From a virus, in the IMG/VR virus record IMGVR_UViG_3300037258_000357, positions 1 to 44,583 of that record: a stretch of DNA of 44,583 nucleotides; one strand, given 5' to 3'. Positions 28,650 through 38,000 of this stretch are shown piece by piece (position 1 is the stretch's first letter; each line of letters begins with the position of its first letter). The translations under genes were made by a program, and so were the position numbers. A model generated the notes under the pieces. It was not told the origin of the DNA. It searched no databases and saw nothing but the letters and a program-made list of their open reading frames with translations.

Positions 28650-30996
28650 GGACCTCGGGCCGGTCGAGCTCGAGTTCACCTCCGACGCCGAGCAGGCGGC
28701 GGAAGAGGTCCGCGAGCTGGCCGGTGAGGCCAAGGCGCTGGCCGACTCCGCCATCGAGGCCAAGGCCGGCCTTGACGAGATGCGCGACAGCGCCGCCGAA
28801 GTGGCCGAGGTCATGGGTGACTTCCGCGACCAGGTGTTCGAGACCGGGGAAGCGCTCGACGAGGTCCGCGACCACGCCGCCGAGGCCGCCGAGGCCGACC
28901 AGGCGCTGGCCGACGGCGCGTTCGAGGCGGCCGAGGCGCTCGGCCACCTGCGCGACGAGGCCTTCGAGGCCAGGGAGGCACTGAACGGGCTGCGCGACAG
29001 CGAGGTGGAGGCGGGCGCCGCGGCCGCGGGCGAGGGGGCGGCCGGGATCGGCGTCATGTCCTTCGCCATCGTGGCGCTGCTCGGCCTGGCCGCCGCGATC
29101 CTGCCCGCGTTCGTGGCCGCCGCCGGCGGCATCGGCGCGTTCGCCCTGCTGGCCTACCCGGCGATCGAGAAAGTCGTCACGGGCCTGGGCGACACGAAAG
29201 CCGAGCTGGCCAAGCTGCCCGCGCCGGTCCGCGAGATCGTCGGCGAGATCAAAGGCCTGAAAGACGAGTGGGAGCGGCTGGGCGACTCGCTGCGGCCCGA
29301 GATGTTCACCGTGATCAACCAGGCGCTGCGGGTCGCCCGCACACTGCTGCCCGAGATCGTCCCGCTGGCCAAGGCTGGCGGCGAGGCGCTGGCCGGGATG
29401 CTGCGCACCATCGGCCGCGGCGTGGACTCCTCCGGCTTCCGGGACTTCCTGCACATGCTGACCAGCATGGTCGGCCCGGCCGTGCGGGCGCTCACCCACC
29501 TGGCCGGGGTGATCCTCGGCATCCTCGGCAACGCCATCACCACCCTGGCGCCGATCTCCGTCCCGTTCATCACCATGCTCACGAACCTGCTGCACGCCGC
29601 CGGGCCGGGGCTGGCGAACGCGCTGGACTTCATTGCCCAGGTGCTGATGGACATCGGCCAGGCGATTACGCCGCTCCTGGGCCCACTGGGGAGCCTGCTC
29701 GGCTTCATGGCCCACCACTCGTGGGTTTCCCAGTTCGCCGCCGCCCTGGTCGGCGTCGTGATCGGGATCAAGATGATCGCCTGGGCAATGGGCATCCTCG
29801 ACACGGTCATGGACGCCAACCCGATCGTGCTGATCATCGCCGCACTGGCCCTGCTGGCGTTCGCGTTCATCGAGCTGTGGAAGCGCAGCGAGGGGTTCCG
29901 CGACTTCTGGAAAGACCTGTGGCGGGACGTCAAGGCCGCTGCGCTGGACGCCTGGCACTTCATCGACAACGACGTCATCCACCCCATCGAGCACGCCTTC
30001 GGTGACCTGGTGACCTGGCTCAAAGCCCACTGGGAGCTGCTGCCCGCGATCTTCCTCGGCCCGCTCGGCATCGTCGACTCGATCGTCCTGACCCACTTGC
30101 ACACCCTGGAGGGCTGGTTCCGCGACGGATGGAACGCGATCAAGGGCATCGTGATGCCCGCGGTCAGATTCATCGCGACGATCATCAAGGCCAACCTGGA
30201 CCTGATCGAGGGGGTTGCCAAGTCCACGTGGGACGTCATCGTGGGCGTCTTCCAGGCGGCGTGGGACATCATCCGGGGCGTCGTCACCACGACCGTGGGC
30301 GAGGTCGTGGGGATCATCAAGGCCGCCTGGGACCTGGTTGAAGGCATTTTCGAGGTCTTCGCCGACCTGATCGAGGGGCACTGGCACGCCGCCTGGACCA
30401 CGCTGGCCAGCACCGCCCGCCAGCTCCTCGGCAATATCGTCGGGATCATCCGCGACGGCGTCGCCGGGTTCGGCAGCCTGCTGTGGAACGCGGGCGTGGC
30501 CCTGGTCAAGGGGCTGCTCGGCGGCATCGAGTCGATGTTCGGGTCGGTCGGCAGCGTCGTCGGCTCCCTGGCGCACAAGGTCGCCGGGTTCTTCGGGCTG
30601 AGCCCGGCGATCGAGGGGCCGCTGTCCGGCGGCGGCGCGCCCTACATCCGCGGCCTGCACTTCGCCGCCGACATCGCCTCGGGCATCCTGGCGGGCCGCC
30701 ACTCGGTGGCCGCCGCAGTGGCCGAGCTGGCGCAGCTCACCGGGCTTGTCAGTGGTGGCCACCCCGCCGCCACGGCGGCGGCCCTGGGCGGGACTGGCGG
30801 CGGGGGTTATGCCGCTGGCGGCGGCGCGGCGCTGGCCGGGCGGCCGATGACGGTGAACGTGCCCATCACCATGAACGGCGTGGGGGACGCGAACTTCCTC
30901 CACTGGCTGCAGCAGCTCATCCAGGAAGCGATCCTGCGAGCCACGCTCAACAACCAGGGCAACGGGCTGTTCCTGCCCGGGAAGCTGAGCGGCTGA
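28642..30996 (+). CDS. tape measure protein
   Basis: 784 aa from TTG at 28642. Sets tail length and is ejected with DNA. Residues 1-125 are an acidic coiled coil made of near-repeats (EVRDHAAEAAEADQAL, LRDEAFEAREAL). A first hydrophobic segment is near 136-170 (VMSFAIVALLGLAAAILPAF), a second near 367-410 (IVLIIAALALLAFAFIELW). Residues 500-590 contain Trp-spaced repeats (TWDVIVGVFQAAWDIIRG, AAWDLVEGIFEVF). The Gly-rich end (GGTGGGGYAAGGGA) precedes a final helix. From family practice, 784 residues would suit a tail of roughly 110-120 nm. Confidence 0.9.
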   Translation: MSEDLGPVELEFTSDAEQAAEEVRELAGEAKALADSAIEAKAGLDEMRDSAAEVAEVMGDFRDQVFETGEALDEVRDHAAEAAEADQALADGAFEAAEALGHLRDEAFEAREALNGLRDSEVEAGAAAAGEGAAGIGVMSFAIVALLGLAAAILPAFVAAAGGIGAFALLAYPAIEKVVTGLGDTKAELAKLPAPVREIVGEIKGLKDEWERLGDSLRPEMFTVINQALRVARTLLPEIVPLAKAGGEALAGMLRTIGRGVDSSGFRDFLHMLTSMVGPAVRALTHLAGVILGILGNAITTLAPISVPFITMLTNLLHAAGPGLANALDFIAQVLMDIGQAITPLLGPLGSLLGFMAHHSWVSQFAAALVGVVIGIKMIAWAMGILDTVMDANPIVLIIAALALLAFAFIELWKRSEGFRDFWKDLWRDVKAAALDAWHFIDNDVIHPIEHAFGDLVTWLKAHWELLPAIFLGPLGIVDSIVLTHLHTLEGWFRDGWNAIKGIVMPAVRFIATIIKANLDLIEGVAKSTWDVIVGVFQAAWDIIRGVVTTTVGEVVGIIKAAWDLVEGIFEVFADLIEGHWHAAWTTLASTARQLLGNIVGIIRDGVAGFGSLLWNAGVALVKGLLGGIESMFGSVGSVVGSLAHKVAGFFGLSPAIEGPLSGGGAPYIRGLHFAADIASGILAGRHSVAAAVAELAQLTGLVSGGHPAATAAALGGTGGGGYAAGGGAALAGRPMTVNVPITMNGVGDANFLHWLQQLIQEAILRATLNNQGNGLFLPGKLSG

Positions 30997-33900
30997 TGGC
31001 CTTCAGCCAGCTCCAGGCCGGATCCGCCGCCACCGGCAGCGGCAGCGTCACGCCCGCCATGACCAGCAACAGCACTGCGGGCACGCTGCTGGTCGCCACC
31101 TTGTTCACCGTGGCCGGGACCGGCTTCACCCCGCCGGGCCGCGGCTGGCGGCTGGCCGCATACGCCGTCTCCGGGACCGCCGACCGGGCCGAGATCTGGT
31201 ACTACCCCAATAACCCTGGCGGCATCGGGGCAGGCGGGGCCGCGCCGGTGTTCACCGGGCCGTCCGGGGTGAACTGCCGCGGCTGCCTGGCCGAATACCA
31301 GGTGGGCGCCGGGAACGGCCAGGTGCTCGACGTCACCGGCGCCGCGTCCGGCACGGGGCCCGCGACGTCGCTGCCGGTGTCCACCAGCCCGGCGAACGCG
31401 GCCGGGGACCTGGGCATCGTGGCCTTCGGCAATGCGTTCTCGGTCAACGCCAGCGGCTCCTGGACACTGCCCGGTGGCTGGTCGTCCACGCACGCCCTGG
31501 CCACCGGCACCACCAACACGTGGGCGTCCTACTGCCAGACCGGCCTCGCGGCCACCACCCAGTCGGTCACCGGCCAGTACTCCCCGGATACGAACCAGAC
31601 CGGGTGGACCGCGGTCGTGGCCATCTTCCGCGAGGTCACCCCGGTCGTCATCACCACGGCCAGCCTGCCCGGCGGCAGCCCGGGCACGCCCTACAGCCAG
31701 GCCCTGGCCGCCAGCGGCGGCGTCCCGCCGTACACCTGGACGGTCACCAGCGGCACGCTGCCCACGCCCGCCGCCGCAGCGTCCGGCACCAACGCCGCCA
31801 CCTACGACACGATGACCGGCGACGGGGTGACCGGGCTGACGTCGTGCATCGCCTACAACGACTTCGACGCGGGCACCGGCACAGCCGCCGCGGCCACCGT
31901 CTCCGGCAGCGGCGGGAGCTGGACTGTCTCCGGCAGCGCACCGCCCGTGGGCGTGCCGGGCTTCCTGTCCGGCAACTCGGTGGGCGGGTTCAGCAACGGC
32001 ACCACCTACTGGGTTGTCAGCTCGTCCGGCTCCACGTTCCGCCTGTCAGCCACCGCGGGCGGCTCCCCCATCTCGCCCAGCTCGGCCGGGTCGGCCACCT
32101 TCACCCCGTACACCGGCGTCCCGCCGTCGTGGGCGGCGAACACGAACGCCACGCAGCTCGCCGAGGTGGCCGCCCTTCCCGGCGGCATCCCGGTCGTCAA
32201 CTTCAAGCCCATCATCCCGCTGCTGCTCGCCGGGACGCTCGACGTGCCCCTGACCGCCTACTTCGGGGGCGCGCCGGACGGGGCGATCCTGCTGCCGTGG
32301 CACGAGCCGAACGACCCGCAGTTCGTGGGCATGTTCACCGCCGCGCAGATGGAGGCGGCCGACGCCTACCTGCTGGTGCTGGCCCACTCGGTGAACCCGA
32401 CGCTCAAGGTCGGCCGGTGCCTGGCCACGCTGACCGGCGGCACCAACGTGCTGGCCTGGATCTGGCCCGGGATGGACTGCTACGGGCTCGACGGCTACCA
32501 GAAGACAGGCCTCACCGAGACCCCGGAGGAACTGTTCGCCAACGCCCTGAACGGCATCCGCGCCGTCTCAGACGCACCCATCGCGATCATCGAGACCAAC
32601 ACCCCCGACAGCCTCGACCCGTGGTGGGGCCTGATCCAGGACTACGCGGCGGCCAACGGCATCACCCGCGTCCAGTCCTACTGGGGCACCACGGGCACCG
32701 GCGGCCAGGCCTTCGAGTCCGGGTTCGCCGCCCGGATGAACGACGCTGTCACCGCCCTGGCGGGCGGCGTGGCGCTCAGCCCGTCCGGCACCATCTCCGG
32801 GACGCCGGACGCCGACGGGGTGTTCAGCTTTGAGATCCAGGTGGCCGACTCGGCGTCCCAGGTGGCCACCGCGGCCCTGTCGGTCACCATCGCGCCCAGC
32901 TCGATCGCGTCCTGGAGCAACAGCTACGCCGCCAGTAACGCGGCGTCCACGCCCCTGGCACCCGGCGCCGCGTCCTGTGCGGTGGAAGTGGCCAACACGG
33001 CCGGGGACTGGATGCTCGCCATCGTCACCTGGCGGCAGGCCAGTGCGGGCGACGGCGTCACCGTCAGCGTTGCCGACGACGCCCACAACTGGTGGGAACC
33101 GGCCGGCGCGCCCACCGGCGACTCCAGCGCCGCCGGGGTCACCCGCACCGCCATCTGGGCCGCGCCGGCCGCCCGGGCGGCGAACTTCGTGCTGGCCGCG
33201 CCCACCGGGTTCGTGCTCGCACTGGCCGTCCTGGTCATCGACGTGCCCGGCATCGAGCCGTGGATGTCGGTCACCGGCGTGGACCCCGGCTACGCCAACG
33301 CCGCCACGTCGCTCAGCCTCTCCCTGGCCGCGCCAGGCAGCCAGGCGTTCCTCATCGCCGCCGCCGGCACCGACGACAACGCAGACACGGTCACCGGCCC
33401 GGGCGCCGCCTGGTCCGCACTGCCCGCCGTCACCGCATCCAACGGGGCCGACCACACCGCCGACCTGGCCCTGACCGCGGGCTGGCAGCTCACCACCGGC
33501 GCAGCGACGGCGACGTGGAGCTCCACGGGCGCCCTGGACCTGTCCGGTGTGCTGGCCGGGGTCCTGGTCGCCGCGGCCTCCCCGGCGCAGCCGAACCCTG
33601 GGTGGCCGGTGGTCATCACCGAGATCGCCGCCGGGTACGGCGCGCTCACCCCGCCGTCCGAGCTGGCCTGGGCCGACGCGTCGGCCTACCAGCGGGCGCT
33701 CACCGTCACCCAGGGCAGGCAGTACACCCTCGGCCAGCTCCAGGCCGGGCAGGGCACGATGACGTTCGACAACCAGGGCGGCGCGTTCATCCCGCCCGGG
33801 TCCGGCGCGTTCGCCGGAATCGACTCCGGCACGCCGGGGCGGGTGCGGCTGATCAACCCGGCCGCGCTGTGCCCGCACAATGTGATCTGGGCGGGCCCCT

Positions 33901-35690
33901 TCCAGCGGTGGCCACCCGGCTGGGACGGCGTGCTGCGCGGGGTCACCCAGGCCACCATCAGCGACGCCTGGGCGTATGTGAACACGACGCTGCCGACGAT
34001 CCTGCGCGCCGAGATACAGGACGACGAGCCGTACGCCTACTGGCCGCTGTCCGACACCGCCGGGTCCGCCCAGGCGTCCAACATCGCCCAGGGCGGCTCC
34101 GGGCTGCCGCTGACCGTCGTCACGTCCAAGTACGGGACGGGCACGGCCACGCAGGAGTTCGGCACCAACGGCGGGGTACTGCCCGGCGACACCACCGTCA
34201 CCGTCGAGACCAGCGGGCAGACGTCGTCGAGCACCGGCATGTGGGAACAGGCCCTGGCCGGGACGTCGGCGGGCACCAACGGGTACGGCTACACCCTGCA
34301 ATGCCAGGACAGCGGCTTCCCCGCGATCGGCAGCGGCCTCACCATCGAGTGCTTCGTCGAGCCCCAGGACTTCACGTCGCCGTGGGACCTGGTGCTGTGG
34401 GTCATCAAGGACGGCCGCGGCCCGGTCCTGCAGGCGTCGCTGAGCCACGCCACCGGGCACGTGCTGCTCACCTGGTGGAACACCAACGGCGCCCAGGAGG
34501 GGCCCATCACCGTCAGCACAAGCGGCCTCACCAGCCTCGGTCTCCCCGTCCACGTGGCCGTCGCGTTCGACCAGGCCAGCTATGCGGTATATGTGGACGG
34601 GGGCGTGCTGCCGGGCGCGTCGGGCACCTTCGGCGGGACCGGGCTGCGGCCCTCATTCCAGCTCATCAGTTTCAACGGGCAGGCCGACCGGTTCGCCGCC
34701 GGGGGGATGTGGACCGGCTACGTCGCCCACGCCGCGATCTTCCCGGCCATGCTGCCGCAGATCCGCAGCCTCACCCACTGGTTCGCCGCGTTCACGGCAG
34801 TCACCGACGACACCGCCGCGGGGCGTATGGAGCGGCTCCTGCAGCCCTCCGGGTGGACCGGGCGCCGGTGCATCCTGCCAGAGAGTGGCCCCGATATCGA
34901 CCAGATGGTGTCCTGCTCGGACATCGCGGGCCAGCCGGCCGCGACGTCGCTGACGAACGTGGCCGCCTCAACACTGCCCGCCGTGCTGGCGGTCGCCCCC
35001 ACCGGCGACGTGTACTACTTGGCCAAGCAGTACGCGTACAACCAGCCCATCCGGTGGGCGCTGGGCGATGATGTGGCGGCGGGCGAGATCCCGTTCCTGC
35101 CGCTCGGCGCGGGCTCCGGCCTCGACTACGACCCGTCCCGGGTGGTGGACGACATCCAGATCACCCACCTGGACCGGCAGGACGTCATCCTGCCCACCGG
35201 CATGGGCGCGGTCCAGGCGGCGGCCAGCCAGAAGCAGTACGGCGACATCACCTACTGGGTGACCGGCTACCTCGACGGCGACGCCACCAAGCCCTACACG
35301 TACGGGCCGGGCCTGTACGACCTGGCCAACTGGGTGGCCGGGGTATTCGGCAAGCCGCGGCTGCGCGCGGCCCGCCTCGCCGTCGAGTGCTTCGCCAACT
35401 CCGCCAACACCGACATCCCGGACTCGCCGGTGCTGGCGTGGCAGTTCTTCGGCGCCGCGGCTGTCGGCGACATGGTCCAGGTGAACATCCGGCCGGTGAC
35501 CGACTCGCCGCTGGTGATCGCCATCACCGGCCGCATCAGCCAGACGGAGCGGACGCTGAAGAACGGGGAGGACGGGCAGGTGGCCGCCACGCTCACCCTG
35601 GTCATCGACCCCGCGCCGGAGGCCTCCGCGCTGACGTGCGACGACCCTGTCCGCGGCCAGCTCAACGGCACGAACGTGCTGGCGTGGTGA
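30996..35690 (+). CDS. giant minor tail protein with nested Ig and glycoside-hydrolase-like domains
   Basis: 1564 aa. Starts in a TGATG junction. Residues 1-215: beta domain (PAMTSNSTAGTLLVATLFTV). Residues 219-256 and 592-632 are the two halves of one He_PIG Ig domain (PYTWTVTSGTLP; LSPSGTISGTPDADGVFSFE). Between them is a TIM-barrel, glycoside-hydrolase-like domain with LPWHEPND (E437) and IAIIETNTPD (E533) as candidate acid/base and nucleophile. It is itself interrupted at about 292-373 by a beta domain (GTTYWVVSSSGSTFRLSATA). Residues about 1006-1250 are a LamG-type lectin domain (EPYAYWPLSDTAG). The C-terminal 300 residues resemble phage tail-tip hubs. Likely tail tip with receptor or polysaccharide binding. 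Confidence 0.8.
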   Translation: MAFSQLQAGSAATGSGSVTPAMTSNSTAGTLLVATLFTVAGTGFTPPGRGWRLAAYAVSGTADRAEIWYYPNNPGGIGAGGAAPVFTGPSGVNCRGCLAEYQVGAGNGQVLDVTGAASGTGPATSLPVSTSPANAAGDLGIVAFGNAFSVNASGSWTLPGGWSSTHALATGTTNTWASYCQTGLAATTQSVTGQYSPDTNQTGWTAVVAIFREVTPVVITTASLPGGSPGTPYSQALAASGGVPPYTWTVTSGTLPTPAAAASGTNAATYDTMTGDGVTGLTSCIAYNDFDAGTGTAAAATVSGSGGSWTVSGSAPPVGVPGFLSGNSVGGFSNGTTYWVVSSSGSTFRLSATAGGSPISPSSAGSATFTPYTGVPPSWAANTNATQLAEVAALPGGIPVVNFKPIIPLLLAGTLDVPLTAYFGGAPDGAILLPWHEPNDPQFVGMFTAAQMEAADAYLLVLAHSVNPTLKVGRCLATLTGGTNVLAWIWPGMDCYGLDGYQKTGLTETPEELFANALNGIRAVSDAPIAIIETNTPDSLDPWWGLIQDYAAANGITRVQSYWGTTGTGGQAFESGFAARMNDAVTALAGGVALSPSGTISGTPDADGVFSFEIQVADSASQVATAALSVTIAPSSIASWSNSYAASNAASTPLAPGAASCAVEVANTAGDWMLAIVTWRQASAGDGVTVSVADDAHNWWEPAGAPTGDSSAAGVTRTAIWAAPAARAANFVLAAPTGFVLALAVLVIDVPGIEPWMSVTGVDPGYANAATSLSLSLAAPGSQAFLIAAAGTDDNADTVTGPGAAWSALPAVTASNGADHTADLALTAGWQLTTGAATATWSSTGALDLSGVLAGVLVAAASPAQPNPGWPVVITEIAAGYGALTPPSELAWADASAYQRALTVTQGRQYTLGQLQAGQGTMTFDNQGGAFIPPGSGAFAGIDSGTPGRVRLINPAALCPHNVIWAGPFQRWPPGWDGVLRGVTQATISDAWAYVNTTLPTILRAEIQDDEPYAYWPLSDTAGSAQASNIAQGGSGLPLTVVTSKYGTGTATQEFGTNGGVLPGDTTVTVETSGQTSSSTGMWEQALAGTSAGTNGYGYTLQCQDSGFPAIGSGLTIECFVEPQDFTSPWDLVLWVIKDGRGPVLQASLSHATGHVLLTWWNTNGAQEGPITVSTSGLTSLGLPVHVAVAFDQASYAVYVDGGVLPGASGTFGGTGLRPSFQLISFNGQADRFAAGGMWTGYVAHAAIFPAMLPQIRSLTHWFAAFTAVTDDTAAGRMERLLQPSGWTGRRCILPESGPDIDQMVSCSDIAGQPAATSLTNVAASTLPAVLAVAPTGDVYYLAKQYAYNQPIRWALGDDVAAGEIPFLPLGAGSGLDYDPSRVVDDIQITHLDRQDVILPTGMGAVQAAASQKQYGDITYWVTGYLDGDATKPYTYGPGLYDLANWVAGVFGKPRLRAARLAVECFANSANTDIPDSPVLAWQFFGAAAVGDMVQVNIRPVTDSPLVIAITGRISQTERTLKNGEDGQVAATLTLVIDPAPEASALTCDDPVRGQLNGTNVLAW

Positions 35691-35696
35691 CCGCCG

Positions 35697-36869
35697 GTGC
35701 CTAGCGTCAGCCTGCCGAACCCGCGCACCTGGGCGCTGGGCGAGCTCATCAAGGCGCCGTACCTGCGGGCCGACGTGTCCGACGCCGTCGCACTGCTCGC
35801 CCAGCCGCCCCTGTTCACCGGCCAGCAGGGCAGCGCCCAGACCATCACCAACGCCACCGAGACCGAAATCACCATCGACACCGAGAACTACGACAACTAC
35901 GGCGGCCACCTCGCGTCCGGCTCCGGCGTCAACACCGCCCTGTACTACGGCATGTTCCCTGGCTGGTACCTCGTCCAGGCACAGGCCCCGCTGCAGTACA
36001 CCGGCGGCGCCGGGACCATGGGCGCGTCGGTCGGTGTCGCCTCGGGCGGCGGCGCGCTCACCTACTACGGTGGCGAGCGCATCCCCAACTCCGGCACCGC
36101 GAGCCTGTACGCGTTCCCGGTCGCGTGCAAGCTCGCCCAGATGGTGGACACCGGCACCTACGGCGGCAGCGGCAACGACCGCGTGGCCGCGTCCTGCTAT
36201 CAGGACTCCGGCAGCAGCCAGGCCCTGTACGCCGGGACCAACCGGTTCCCGTCCGTGTCGGCCCGCTGGGTGTGCGCCCTGGCCGGGACGCCAGGCCTCC
36301 CGGTGCCCCCGCTCGCCGCCTGGCCCACCCCGCCGTCATATGTGACCAGCGCGTTCATGAACGCCCAGGTCCGCGACACGATCCGGTTCCTGGTCTACCC
36401 GCCGATCTGCGAATACCAGTACAACGCGGGCACCCAGTCCCTGGCCAGCCAGGCCTCCGTGCCCGCCACCGGCACCACGGTCAAGCTCGACACCGCCGTC
36501 GTCGACAACTACTCGGCGTTCAGCACCTCGACATGGACCTGGACCGCGCCCGTGGCCGGCCTGTACTGGGTGTACAACCTGGCCGCGATGAGCCAGCAGG
36601 CCACTGCCACCGCCCTGATGGCCGGGATCACCGTCACCAGCGCGAACTACAACGGCGGGGCCACGTTCACCGCGTGGGGCGGCACCAGGGCCTCCTTCGC
36701 TGGCACCCGGGTCCAGTCCGCCGCGATCCGCCGCCAGCTCCGCCTCAACGCTGGCGACACGCTGCAGGCCGCGGCCTGGCAGTCCGACTCGGGCAGCAAC
36801 GCCGCCACGCTGGCCGGGAACACGAACGAGTGGCAGAGCCGGTTCATCGTCATCTGGAGGAACGCATGA
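35697..36869 (+). CDS. tail fibre / receptor-binding protein with two C1q-like domains
   Basis: 390 aa. GTG start. The N-terminal NPRTWALGELIKAPYLRADV is the usual actinophage fibre attachment segment. It recurs near residue 210 (PSYVTSAFMNAQVRDTIRFL), so the protein is an internal duplication of attachment segment plus jelly roll. Each unit ends in a TNF/C1q-like pattern (YDNYGGH ... GWYLVQAQAPLQ; WTAPVAGLYWVYNLAAM ... RRQLRLNAGDTLQAAAW). Probably trimeric and surface exposed. Follows the tail-tip gene by six bases. Confidence 0.75.
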   Translation: MPSVSLPNPRTWALGELIKAPYLRADVSDAVALLAQPPLFTGQQGSAQTITNATETEITIDTENYDNYGGHLASGSGVNTALYYGMFPGWYLVQAQAPLQYTGGAGTMGASVGVASGGGALTYYGGERIPNSGTASLYAFPVACKLAQMVDTGTYGGSGNDRVAASCYQDSGSSQALYAGTNRFPSVSARWVCALAGTPGLPVPPLAAWPTPPSYVTSAFMNAQVRDTIRFLVYPPICEYQYNAGTQSLASQASVPATGTTVKLDTAVVDNYSAFSTSTWTWTAPVAGLYWVYNLAAMSQQATATALMAGITVTSANYNGGATFTAWGGTRASFAGTRVQSAAIRRQLRLNAGDTLQAAAWQSDSGSNAATLAGNTNEWQSRFIVIWRNA

Positions 36870-37417
36870 CGCTGGCCCCGCCGCCGGTCCCCGTCTTCCC
36901 CGCCGGGTACTTCCCCGAGACGGCCGACTTCACCGGGTGGGTGCAGAACCCGTTCAGCTTCCTGGCCGGGGGCGTCGTGTTCCGCGGCCAGCAGGAAGTC
37001 TCCGGCGGCCAGGCCCTGTCCGGCAGCAGCTACACGATCATCGCCTACGACACGATCCCGGAGGACCCTTACGGTGGATGGTCGGCCACAGTCACCGCCA
37101 GCCAGCCCGCGAACTCCTGGCTCGCGCCCTGGACCGGCAGCTACGAGGTCACCGTGTACACCTCGACGGCCTCAGCCGCGATCTGGGTGGCCTCCGGCGC
37201 ACTGCTGTCCGGCGGCGCGGTCACCGGAGTACTGCAGGGGGAGGCGGTGCTCGCCCCCTCCGGCACGTTCGGCGGGTCGTGCGCCACGTTCACCGTCCAG
37301 CTCACCGGCGGGGCCGACTATATCCAGGGGGCCGCCATCGTCTCGGCAGCCTCGAGCACAGTCACCTCGAGCCCCGGCCGGTACCCGTCGATGGAGATCA
37401 CCTATGTGTCCGAATAA
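36866..37417 (+). CDS. tail fibre-associated beta protein
   Basis: 183 aa. ATG with GGAGG upstream, overlapping the previous stop (ATGA). N-terminus PVFPAGYFPETADFTGWVQN, then one jelly-roll domain (TIIAYDTIPEDPYGGW, WTGSYEVTVYTSTASAAIWV, ADYIQGAAIVSAASS). Same style as the domains of the fibre upstream, so probably a second fibre or collar subunit. No catalytic motif. Confidence 0.65.
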   Translation: MTLAPPPVPVFPAGYFPETADFTGWVQNPFSFLAGGVVFRGQQEVSGGQALSGSSYTIIAYDTIPEDPYGGWSATVTASQPANSWLAPWTGSYEVTVYTSTASAAIWVASGALLSGGAVTGVLQGEAVLAPSGTFGGSCATFTVQLTGGADYIQGAAIVSAASSTVTSSPGRYPSMEITYVSE

Positions 37418-37438
37418 CGACCGTGAGAGCGAGGGGAA

Positions 37439-37696
37439 GTGAAGTGGGTCGCCGCAGCATGGGCGCTGGTCCGGGACGTGGCGCTGACCGGGCTTGGCAT
37501 CTTCCTGATCTTGCAGCAGGCCCTCTGGGTTCACCACCAGTCGGGCACGCTGCTGGTTGTCGGGGTCACGCTCACCAGCCCGGCGCTGTACGAGCATGGA
37601 AAGCGGGTGCTGTCCGGGCCTGGCGATATGCCCTCCTCGCCTGCATCGCAGCCGCATGGATCACCGCCGGGATCACCGCCGCCGGAGGGAGAGTGA
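37439..37696 (+). CDS. holin-like membrane protein
   Basis: 85 aa. GTG with GAGGGGAA upstream. Two hydrophobic segments (DVALTGLGIFLILQQALWV, GTLLVVGVTLTSPALY), then a Pro/Ser-rich polar tail (PASQPHGSPPGSPPPEGE). Size, two helices, charged tail and position directly upstream of the lysin candidate fit a class II holin, but no holin signature is recognised. A structural membrane protein remains possible. Confidence 0.55.
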   Translation: MKWVAAAWALVRDVALTGLGIFLILQQALWVHHQSGTLLVVGVTLTSPALYEHGKRVLSGPGDMPSSPASQPHGSPPGSPPPEGE

Positions 37697-37697
37697 C

Positions 37698-38000
37698 ATG
37701 GTGAAGCTGCGTGCGCCGTCCGGGCGCGCCCGGTCGGCCGCCTACCTTGCCGTCCTGGTGCTCGCGCTCAACGGCGTGAGCTATGCGTGGCAGGTTCACA
37801 GCCACGACGAGCAGCAGGCCGCCCAGCAGCGCCAGGGCGTGCTGCTGGAGCAGAAGCTGTGCACGACGTTCGGCCGCCTGGCCGCGCTGAAGCCGCCGCC
37901 GGGCAACCCGGTGGCCAACCCGTCGCGGGCCTACCTCCAGGAGGAGCATGCGGCGCTGGTGGACCTCGGCTCGGACCTGGGCTGCCGGGGTTCGCGATGA
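37698..38000 (+). CDS. membrane-anchored lysis-region protein
   Basis: 100 aa. ATG with GGAGGGAGAG upstream. One N-terminal transmembrane helix (AAYLAVLVLALNGVSYAW) followed by an outer helical part (HSHDEQQAAQQRQGVLLEQK) and a Cys pair (CTTFGRL ... LGCRGSR) that could form a disulphide outside the cell. Type II membrane proteins of this kind are common next to lysin genes in actinophages and may be a second holin or envelope factor. ATGA overlap with the lysin gene. Confidence 0.55.
   Translation: MVKLRAPSGRARSAAYLAVLVLALNGVSYAWQVHSHDEQQAAQQRQGVLLEQKLCTTFGRLAALKPPPGNPVANPSRAYLQEEHAALVDLGSDLGCRGSR

Noticed and set aside
37404-37442. 12-codon frame between fibre and holin-like genes
   Set aside because: Too short, no independent ribosome site, and it overlaps the ribosome site of the next gene.
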